DNA of 64,000 bases from Nocardioides sp. SLBN-35 (GTDB taxonomy: Bacteria; Actinomycetota; Actinomycetes; Propionibacteriales; Nocardioidaceae): positions 5,270,001 through 5,334,000 of the forward strand of contig NZ_VFNU01000001.1 in NCBI RefSeq assembly GCF_006715725.1, written 5' to 3'. Below the pieces are notes generated by a model. That model did no database searches. It was not told where the DNA came from and was given only the letters and a program-made list of their open reading frames with translations. Positions 57,515 through 64,000 of the stretch are shown here, in pieces (the first letter of the stretch is position 1; every line of letters begins with the position of its first letter). The position numbers were made by a program, and so were the translations under genes.

Positions 57515-59037
57515 TGTCCACGATGACCGGTTCGATGGCCGTCACGCTCGGCATGCTGACGGCGTTCTTCGCCCTCATCGTCTTCGTGCTCTACGCGACC
57601 AACCGCAGTGCCAAGTCGTTCTCCGACTACGCCGTGGGCGGGCGCTCCTTCAGCAGCTGGTACATCGCGATGTCCTACACCAACTCCTGGTGGCCGGGCG
57701 CGACGTACACCGCGTTCTTCGGCCTCAGCGTCGGCGCCGGCGTGCTCGGGTTCTATGCCCTCGCCTACTCTCTCCTCGGCGTCACGGCGATGTACCTGAT
57801 GGCCGAGCGGGCCTGGCTGTGGGGCAAGCGCTACGACCTGAAGACCCAGCCCGACATGCTCGGCCTGCGCTTCCAGTCGCAGGCGGTGCGCGTGATCGCC
57901 AGCGCGATCGGCGTCGTGTGCCTGTTCCCGTGGATCGTCCTCGGCATGCAGGCGATGGGCCTGATCTTCCGCTTCGCCAGCTTCGGCCAGTGGTCGGTGA
58001 CCACCTGCCTGGTCGTCGGTGTCGGGGTGATCGCGGTCCGGCAGATCTGGACCGTCCAGATGGGCATGCGCGGCCTGGTCATCACGGATCTGGTTCAGGG
58101 CATCGTGGCCTACGGTCTCGCCGCCCTGGTCTGTCTCGGCATCCTGTTCGGTCCTGCGGACTCGGCCGGCTTCGGCGCCATCGGCGACCTCCCGAAGGCG
58201 TTGCTGCACGTGCCTGGCGACGGCGGGACCTACGGCCCCTGGTACCTCTTCTCGCTCATCGTCACCGGCGTGATCGGATCGCTGTGCTGGCCGACCAGCT
58301 ACCAGCGCATCTACACCGCCAAGGGCGTGCGCAGCGTCAAGAAGGGCACGCTGCAGACGATGCTCGTGGCCGGCGGCTTCTACCTGATGCTCACCCTGGT
58401 CGCGCTCGCCGCCGCGTCGATGACCGACATCGCCGCCGCCCCGCAGGACGGTTGGTTCACGCTGCTCTACGACCGTGGTGGTCAGTGGCTTCTCGGCATG
58501 GCGCTCGTCATCGTCCTGGCCGCGAGCATGGGCTGGATCGACGGCTGCGTCCAGGTCTGCGGCGCGCAGATCGCCAACGACATAGTGCACGTCATCTCCC
58601 CACGCACCGACTTCCAGCTGAAGGTCGTCGCGAAGGGCTCGATGGTCGTCTACATGCTCGCCTCGGCGATCGTCGCCTACATCGCGTTCGACTACCCACG
58701 GCTCCAGCTGTTGGCCCAGATGTCCTACCAGGGCATCGTGCAGCTCGCGGTGCCGATGTTCCTCGGCATGTTCTGGAAGCGCGGCACCAAGGTCGCAGCG
58801 CTCGCCTCGATGTGCACCGGCTTCGTGGTCGCAGCCGTGCTCACCTGGAAGTACCCCGACGACATGCCCGGGCTCGGCAGCCTCACCAGCGGCGTCCTCG
58901 CCCTCGCGATCAACCTCGTCGTGTACGTCGTGCTCGCCTACCTGCTCCCGCACGCCGAGCAGGAGCGTCGCCGGATCGACGAGCTCTTCGAGGCCGGGAA
59001 GTCGCGGCCCGAGCCGTCCCTGTCCGCCACCCACTGA
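57514..59037 (+). CDS. Sodium:solute symporter (SSS) family transporter
   Basis: A 507-residue protein with about 13 membrane segments. SSS pattern: SFSDYAVGGRSFSSWYIAMS, NSWWPGATYTAFFGLSVGAG near the N-terminus and PTSYQRIYTAKGVRSVKKG in the centre. Imports a small organic solute with Na+. Coupled to the small membrane protein and followed by M20 hydrolase and SDR genes, so the solute is probably their substrate. Confidence 0.92.
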   Translation: MSTMTGSMAVTLGMLTAFFALIVFVLYATNRSAKSFSDYAVGGRSFSSWYIAMSYTNSWWPGATYTAFFGLSVGAGVLGFYALAYSLLGVTAMYLMAERAWLWGKRYDLKTQPDMLGLRFQSQAVRVIASAIGVVCLFPWIVLGMQAMGLIFRFASFGQWSVTTCLVVGVGVIAVRQIWTVQMGMRGLVITDLVQGIVAYGLAALVCLGILFGPADSAGFGAIGDLPKALLHVPGDGGTYGPWYLFSLIVTGVIGSLCWPTSYQRIYTAKGVRSVKKGTLQTMLVAGGFYLMLTLVALAAASMTDIAAAPQDGWFTLLYDRGGQWLLGMALVIVLAASMGWIDGCVQVCGAQIANDIVHVISPRTDFQLKVVAKGSMVVYMLASAIVAYIAFDYPRLQLLAQMSYQGIVQLAVPMFLGMFWKRGTKVAALASMCTGFVVAAVLTWKYPDDMPGLGSLTSGVLALAINLVVYVVLAYLLPHAEQERRRIDELFEAGKSRPEPSLSATH

Positions 59038-59065
59038 TCCCGACCCACCCGAACGGAGCTGTGCC

Positions 59066-60391
59066 ATGACATCCCAGGAGACCCACGACCGCGTGCTGGC
59101 GGCGGTGGACGCCCTCAAGGACGACCTCGTCTCCACCCTGTCCGAGGTCATCTCGATCCCGAGCGTGAACCCGAAGTACCCCGGCCAGGTGTACGACGAG
59201 GTGGTCGGCCTCGAGGGCCGCGTGTCCCGCCTGGTCGGCGAGATCTACGAGGACGCCGGTGCCGACGTCGAGTACTGGGCGGTGGAGAAGGGCCGCGACA
59301 ACGCGGTCGGCACCCTGAAGGGAACCGGCGGCGGACGGTCCCTGATCTTCAACGGCCACGTGGACGTCGTACCGCCCGGCAACCCGGACCGCTGGACGTC
59401 CGGCGACCCCTTCTCCGGCAAGGTCGACGGCGACCGGGTCTGGGGCCGCGGCGCCAGCGACATGAAGGCCGGCCTGGTGGCGCAGGCGTTCGCCGTCAAG
59501 GCTCTGCAGCGGGCCGGCGTCACCCTCGGCGGCGACCTGATCGTCGAGGCGGTCGTCGGCGAGGAGGTGATGGACCACGAGTGCGGCGTGACGTCGACGA
59601 TCGAGCGTGGCTACCGCGCCGACGCTGCCGTCGTCGCGGAGCCGAGCGGCCCGACCAACCTCGGCGTCATCCCGGTGACGCCCGGCCTGCTCTGGTTCTC
59701 GGTGACGGTGCAGGGCAAGGCGACGCACTCCTCGATGCGCGGCCAGACGATCCGCGCCGGCGGCGGTGGCAGCGCCGTCGGGGTCAACGCGATCGACAAG
59801 GGGATGCTCGTCTTCCAGGCGATGCAGCGCCTCGAGGAGGAGTGGGCTTTCACGAAGACCCACCCGCTCTTCGCTCCCGGTCACTTCACCATCCACCCGG
59901 GCGTCGTCCAGGGCGGTCCGCACGGCGTCCTGGTGCCGTTCATCCTGTCCGAGTACATGACCATCGAGTACTGCATCTGGTACCCGCCCCAGGACGACCC
60001 GGAGACCGTGAAGGCAGAGGTCGAGGCCCAGATCCGCGCGATCGCGCAGACCGACGGCTGGCTGCGCGAGCACCCGCCGGTCGTGGACTGGAAGCTGAAC
60101 TGGCCGGCCAACGATCCCGGCGAGGCAGCGACCGCGATCACCGGTGCCGTGGCGGCCGCGCACGAGCGCGTCTCCGGCATGACGGCCTACCAGGGACCGC
60201 CGCCGGTCGCCGGGTTCTGTGCGGTCGAGGACTGCTCGTTCCTCACGGCCGCCGGGATCCCGGCGATCAGCTACGGCCCGGGCGACCTGCGCGTCGCGCA
60301 TGCCGACGACGAGTACTGCCTCATCGACGAGGTCCACCTCGCGGCCCGGACCTACGCCTCGCTCGCCCTCGACTGGTGCGGCGCCGAGTGA
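59066..60391 (+). CDS. M20-family metallohydrolase (ArgE/DapE-like)
   Basis: A 441-residue zinc amidohydrolase. Metal ligands and catalytic residues are seen in FNGHVDVVPPG (His98, Asp100), GRGASDMKAGL (Asp132) and VVGEEVMDHECG (Glu166/167). A dimerisation insert (about 215-330) is present. Family enzymes deacylate N-acyl amino acids or similar amides. 28 bp after the symporter gene and 28 bp before the SDR gene, so one operon. Confidence 0.9.
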   Translation: MTSQETHDRVLAAVDALKDDLVSTLSEVISIPSVNPKYPGQVYDEVVGLEGRVSRLVGEIYEDAGADVEYWAVEKGRDNAVGTLKGTGGGRSLIFNGHVDVVPPGNPDRWTSGDPFSGKVDGDRVWGRGASDMKAGLVAQAFAVKALQRAGVTLGGDLIVEAVVGEEVMDHECGVTSTIERGYRADAAVVAEPSGPTNLGVIPVTPGLLWFSVTVQGKATHSSMRGQTIRAGGGGSAVGVNAIDKGMLVFQAMQRLEEEWAFTKTHPLFAPGHFTIHPGVVQGGPHGVLVPFILSEYMTIEYCIWYPPQDDPETVKAEVEAQIRAIAQTDGWLREHPPVVDWKLNWPANDPGEAATAITGAVAAAHERVSGMTAYQGPPPVAGFCAVEDCSFLTAAGIPAISYGPGDLRVAHADDEYCLIDEVHLAARTYASLALDWCGAE

Positions 60392-60419
60392 CCACCCTCT
60401 CCACCGAAAGGACCCGATC

Positions 60420-61199
60420 ATGATCGACCTCACCGACAAGGTGGCCGTCGTCACCGGAGCCTCCTCCGGCATCGGCCGCGCCATCGCCACCACCCTCGCC
60501 AAGGTCGGCGCGCACGTCGTCGTCGCCGACCTGACCGAGGACGCCCGCGAGGGCGGCGATCCCACGGCCGCCGTCATCGTCGCGGCCGGCGGCTCCGCCG
60601 AGTTCGTCAAGCTCGACGTCACCGCCAGCGCGCATGTCGCCTCGGTCTTCGCCGATCTCGACCAGCGCCTCGGCGGCCTCGACATCCTCGTCAACAACGC
60701 CGGGGTCCTGCGCGAGGGCAGCGTGCACGAGACCGACGACGAGACCTGGCGGACCCAGTTCCTCGTCAACGTCGACGGCACCTTCCACTGCACCCGCGAG
60801 ATGGTTCGTGGGCTGCTGGCGCGCAAGAGCCCCGGCAAGATCGTCAACATCAGCTCGATCAGCGGCTTCCGGGGCAATCCCGGCTTCGCCGCGTACTGCG
60901 CCACCAAGGGCGCGATCGTCAACTTCACCCGCCAGGTCGCGCTCGACTATGCCGCGCACGGCATCAACGTCAACGCCGTCGCGCCCGGCTTCGTCACCAC
61001 GCACATGACGGCGCTCTACGACCAGGTGACGCACGATGCGCTCGCCGCGCAGACGCCGCGCGGACGCTGGGCGAGCCCGCAGGACGTCGCCAACGCCGTG
61101 CTGTTCCTGGCGAGCCCGCTCGCGGACCACGTGGTCGGCGACAACCTGCTGGTCGACGGCGGCTGGACGATCGGCACGCCGGTCGAGCTCGGCGCCTGA
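60420..61199 (+). CDS. Short-chain dehydrogenase/reductase
   Basis: A 259-residue classical SDR: cofactor motif TGASSGIGRA, NNAG, catalytic Ser in INISSISG, YCATKG (Tyr-x3-Lys) and the C-terminal LLVDGGWTIG. Asp in VVADLTEDA after beta-2 suggests NAD(H) preference. Last gene of the symporter-hydrolase-SDR operon. Confidence 0.93.
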   Translation: MIDLTDKVAVVTGASSGIGRAIATTLAKVGAHVVVADLTEDAREGGDPTAAVIVAAGGSAEFVKLDVTASAHVASVFADLDQRLGGLDILVNNAGVLREGSVHETDDETWRTQFLVNVDGTFHCTREMVRGLLARKSPGKIVNISSISGFRGNPGFAAYCATKGAIVNFTRQVALDYAAHGINVNAVAPGFVTTHMTALYDQVTHDALAAQTPRGRWASPQDVANAVLFLASPLADHVVGDNLLVDGGWTIGTPVELGA

Positions 61200-61224
61200 C
61201 CTCACGAACCGGGCGACAGGAGCC

Positions 61225-62229
61225 TCAGGTGCGCACGAGCAAGGGGGTGGTGGGCGGCAGCGGCACGATCTCCTCCGCCACCGCCTTGCTCGCCGCGGCG
61301 ACCCGCGTCGCGCAGCCGAGCTTGGCGAGGATGTGCTCCACGTGGGTCGCGACGGTGCGCGGGCTGAGCGACAGCGCGAGCCCGATGTCGGGGTTGCCGA
61401 GGCCCGTCGCGACGAGGGTGAGGACCTGCACCTCCCTCGGCGAGAGCCGGTACGGCGCCGCGGCCTCGCGCAGCGTCACCAGGACGCCCGCGGCCAACCG
61501 GGTCCTCCGCACCTCGTGGCAACGACCGGTCGGGGAGACCCACGCGAATCCGTGCACGGCCCCCTCGGCGCTGGCCAGCAGCTCGGCCGCCAGGGGCGAG
61601 TCGTCGGCCAGCCACTTGTCCCGGCGCAGGCCGGGCAGGGTGACCAGGCGCCGGTCGGCGGTCATCAGCGCCGCCTCGCCGGCCTCCTCGAGCAGGTCGG
61701 TCCAGGTGTGTCCCACCGGCGGGCGCATGGCGTCCATGACCGGCGCGATCACCCGCTGCAGCGCGATCAGCGTCTCGACGGCCGAGTCGCTGATCGGCAG
61801 TGGCGAGTCGGAGCTCAGGTGAAGTGCCCCGGTGTAGCGCCCGTCGCGCGTGAAAAGACAGGTCGTCGACCCCTCGGCGAAGCCACCGGGGATGAACACC
61901 TCGTGGGCGCTGAACATGTTGCGGTAGTTGGGGATGTCGCACCACCGCAGCGGTCGCGGGTTGCGGAACCGCATCGTGAGGAAGGCCGGGTCCTCGTTGA
62001 CGAAGCCGTCGTTGAGGTAGCTGAGCACCGGGTCGCTGTAACCGACCTCGGCGACCGTGAAGTGCCGGCCTTCGACCGGGTCGAAGGTGGACAGGGCCGC
62101 AGCTTCGAGCGGGATGGCCTCCCCGATCCGCTGGAGGACGGCGGCCGCCCGGTCGGCGGCGGGCGTGGGCTCGACGCAGATGGCAGCCACGTCGGCCACC
62201 AGGTCGAGCGGCGAAGGACGACTGCTCAT
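61225..62229 (-). CDS. GAF-LuxR transcriptional regulator
   Basis: A 334-residue regulator with a GAF-like sensor (about 25-170; LEAAALSTFDPVEGRHFTVA) and a C-terminal LuxR helix-turn-helix (about 262-312; LSPREVQVLTLVATGLGNPD, LSPRTVATHVEHILAKLGC). Resembles the regulator at 54429 in size and plan. Convergent with the SDR gene and 72 bp downstream of the APC permease gene. Confidence 0.9.
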   Translation of the reverse strand: MSSRPSPLDLVADVAAICVEPTPAADRAAAVLQRIGEAIPLEAAALSTFDPVEGRHFTVAEVGYSDPVLSYLNDGFVNEDPAFLTMRFRNPRPLRWCDIPNYRNMFSAHEVFIPGGFAEGSTTCLFTRDGRYTGALHLSSDSPLPISDSAVETLIALQRVIAPVMDAMRPPVGHTWTDLLEEAGEAALMTADRRLVTLPGLRRDKWLADDSPLAAELLASAEGAVHGFAWVSPTGRCHEVRRTRLAAGVLVTLREAAAPYRLSPREVQVLTLVATGLGNPDIGLALSLSPRTVATHVEHILAKLGCATRVAAASKAVAEEIVPLPPTTPLLVRT

Positions 62230-62301
62230 CGGGACCCCCAGCTGGCGTTCCCTGAAGCGTACGCCCTCCGCCGCTCCCCCGGCACGACGCAGGCGGACGT
62301 C

Positions 62302-63870
62302 TCAGTCCGCACGTTCCTGGGTGTCTTCGAGGACGACGCGGCCGATCGTGTCGTACCGCTCGGGCGCGAACTTCTTGGCCCACAGGGCGAAGCCGAGGCC
62401 GGAGAGTCCGACCAGACCGACGAGCCAGGGCGAGAGCTTGAAGATGACGTCGCTGGCCGCGGCACCTGCCGCGAAGCCGGCGTTCTCCATCAACAGCCAG
62501 ATGACGTAGACCATGCCGATGCCGCCGATGAGCGGAGCGAGGAAGGTCCGGAACAGGTTGGCCGTCTCGGGGTGCTTGCCCTGCACGTGGAAGTAGGCGA
62601 TGCAGGAGAAGGCGGCCAGTGCCTGGACGATGAGGATCGCCGTGGTCCCGAGGATGGCCATGAGCGCGTAGAGCTGGCCGTAGGGGTCGCGGTCGGTCAC
62701 GTAGAACCCCACGACGATCAGCGTGGCGACAGTGGTCTGCGCGAAGCCGGCGATGTACGGCGAGCCGTGGACCGGGTGGGCAGCGCCGAGCGTCCTGCCG
62801 AAGCCGGGAACGAGGTCCTCGCGGCCGATCGCGTAGATGTAGCGCGACGCGCAGTTGTGGAAGGCCATGCCGCAGGCGAACGAGCCGCTCATCAGCAGGA
62901 ACTCGAAGACGACGACCGCCCAGTGGCCGAGGTGCTGCTCGACGGGACCGAAGAAGATCTGGCCGGCGGTCGCGCTGTCCTGGGCGAGGGCGACGGCGTT
63001 GTCCGGGCCGGTGCCGACGATCGCGGACCACGACACGATGACGTAGAAGATGCCGATGCCGAGCACCGAGAGCATGGTCGCGAGCGGGATGATCCTCTTC
63101 GGGTTGCGCGACTCCTCGCCGTACATGGCGGTGGACTCGAAGCCGACCCACGACCAGAACGCGAAGAACAGGCCGATGCCCGCGGTCCCGGCGACCGCGA
63201 GCGTGGCGCCGGTGTCCGGGTGGAGGACGGAGCCGTCGAGGCCGGAGAAGGCGTTGACCGGGTTGAGCGAGCCCAGGGACCACCCCTGGGGGCCACCGCC
63301 GGAGACGACGATCGAGATCGTCATTGCGGCGAGCATGACGATCTCGGTCACGAGGAAGCCGCCGAGCACGACGGCCGTGAGGTTGATGTCGTAGTAGGTC
63401 AGCACCGCGTTCACGCCGAGCATCAGCAGCGCGTAGCAGACCCACGAGATGTCGAGCGAGGTGTGTGTCGAGAAGAAGCTCGCGGCGAAGAACGAGAAGA
63501 TGCCGACGAGCGAGGCCTCGAAGACGACATAGGCCAGCGTGGTCAACGCCCCGGCGCCCATGCCCACCACCCGGCCCAGGCCGTGCGAGATGAAGCCGTA
63601 GAAGGCTCCGGTCGACACGATGTGCTTGGCCATCGCGGAGTAGCCGAGGGCGAAGAGCCCCAGGACGATCGTGGCGACGAGGTAGCCGGCGGGCGCGTTC
63701 GCGCCGCTGCCGAAGCCGATCGCGATCGGGACGTTGCCGACCATCGCGGTGATCGGCGCAGCGGTGGCCACCGCCATGAACATGACCCCGAACAGGCCGA
63801 CGGCGTTCGGCTTCAGCCGCTGGACCCCCGTCTCGGCCTCGGACGCGGTACGCGTCTCCTCTGCAGACAT
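62302..63870 (-). CDS. APC-superfamily amino acid/polyamine permease
   Basis: A 522-residue transporter with 12 to 14 membrane segments. The N-terminal signature LKPNAVGLFGVMFMAVATAA is followed by PITAMVGNVP, then FFAFWSWVGFESTAMYGEES and a helix 8 region FLLMSGSFACGMAFHNCASR. ATG at 63870 follows GGGAGAGAGAG. Probably imports an amino acid or amine for the neighbouring catabolic genes. Confidence 0.93.
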   Translation of the reverse strand: MSAEETRTASEAETGVQRLKPNAVGLFGVMFMAVATAAPITAMVGNVPIAIGFGSGANAPAGYLVATIVLGLFALGYSAMAKHIVSTGAFYGFISHGLGRVVGMGAGALTTLAYVVFEASLVGIFSFFAASFFSTHTSLDISWVCYALLMLGVNAVLTYYDINLTAVVLGGFLVTEIVMLAAMTISIVVSGGGPQGWSLGSLNPVNAFSGLDGSVLHPDTGATLAVAGTAGIGLFFAFWSWVGFESTAMYGEESRNPKRIIPLATMLSVLGIGIFYVIVSWSAIVGTGPDNAVALAQDSATAGQIFFGPVEQHLGHWAVVVFEFLLMSGSFACGMAFHNCASRYIYAIGREDLVPGFGRTLGAAHPVHGSPYIAGFAQTTVATLIVVGFYVTDRDPYGQLYALMAILGTTAILIVQALAAFSCIAYFHVQGKHPETANLFRTFLAPLIGGIGMVYVIWLLMENAGFAAGAAASDVIFKLSPWLVGLVGLSGLGFALWAKKFAPERYDTIGRVVLEDTQERAD

Positions 63871-64000
63871 GCGGACTCTCTCTCCCGTGCCTCGCAGCAC
63901 GTCCCGTTGTGTCCTGGCTCACACCAGACCTCGGCATGCTGGCACTACCGAACAGACCAAATCAAGGTTTTAGGTCAGACAATTTTGCTTCGTTCTAGAC
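63871..64000. other. Upstream region of the APC permease, window end
   Basis: No gene seen. The last 60 bp are AT-rich for this window and include TTAGGTCAGACAATT (63970-63984), which resembles a GntR/FCD-type operator (GTC-N-GAC core). A regulator would have to lie outside the window. Confidence 0.3.

Noticed and set aside
61202..63937. A 911-codon minus-strand open frame spanning LuxR and permease genes
   Set aside because: Out of frame with both recognised proteins; composition is typical of a GC-rich shadow frame.
1..64000. CRISPR arrays, rRNA genes, integrases or insertion sequences
   Set aside because: No regularly spaced direct repeats, rRNA sequence, transposase or integrase motifs were seen.

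Overview
The window is high-GC DNA (well above 70 percent G+C in most coding lines) with dense genes, GTG/TTG starts, GTGA/ATGA stop-start overlaps and apparent leaderless starts. This points to an actinobacterium. The gene set (a zinc-finger-fused ECF sigma factor, class F sortases, the tRNA adenosine deaminase-associated protein, an LppX-like kinase ectodomain and the style of the intergenic palindromes) fits Nocardioidaceae, most likely Nocardioides. That placement is inference; no rRNA is present.

1-13.4 kb is a cell-surface and signalling island. It holds a class F sortase cut by the window edge, two paralogous LuxR-type response regulators on either side of a secreted glycine-rich/DUF11 protein, a histidine kinase with two fused membrane/kinase modules, a frameshifted secreted protein, a giant thioester adhesin whose C-terminus is itself a class F sortase, two small unknown genes, and an ECF sigma factor fused to its own zinc-finger/transmembrane module. 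Four C5-N(4-5)-G5 inverted repeats lie in front of the sortase, the first regulator, the adhesin and the sigma gene and suggest a shared regulator.

13.4-32.2 kb is mostly core chromosome. It has a DedA/OmpR-regulator/kinase operon, tRNA-Ser(CGA), an unknown helical protein, a complete zwf-edd-eda Entner-Doudoroff operon facing a ROK repressor with two inverted repeats between them, tadA and its partner gene, upp, pntA-pntB transhydrogenase, an RNA 2',3'-cyclic phosphodiesterase with a VIT-family transporter, an acyl-CoA dehydrogenase and a PadR regulator. A REP-like element appears to sit in frame inside zwf, and a paired palindrome repeat marks two convergent gene junctions.

32.2-47.9 kb carries a secreted RCC1-repeat protein, a DrrAB-like ABC exporter with an operator-like promoter, a membrane Ser/Thr kinase, a second double-module histidine kinase with its NarL-type regulator, an MMPL exporter divergent from a TetR regulator, a thiolase, and a LysR/YeiH pair.

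47.9-51.8 kb is a decayed, foreign-looking patch: a truncated substrate-binding-protein gene and a PucR-family pseudogene next to a lower-GC gene for an 811-residue SIR2-plus-STAND-like protein. This is the best candidate for an anti-phage defence gene and the most likely new biology in the window.

51.9-64 kb returns to typical DNA: proC, an amidase, then a catabolic block with two LuxR regulators, a KstD-like flavoprotein, a small membrane protein plus Na+/solute symporter, an M20 amidohydrolase, an SDR dehydrogenase and an APC permease. The substrate is not evident from sequence.
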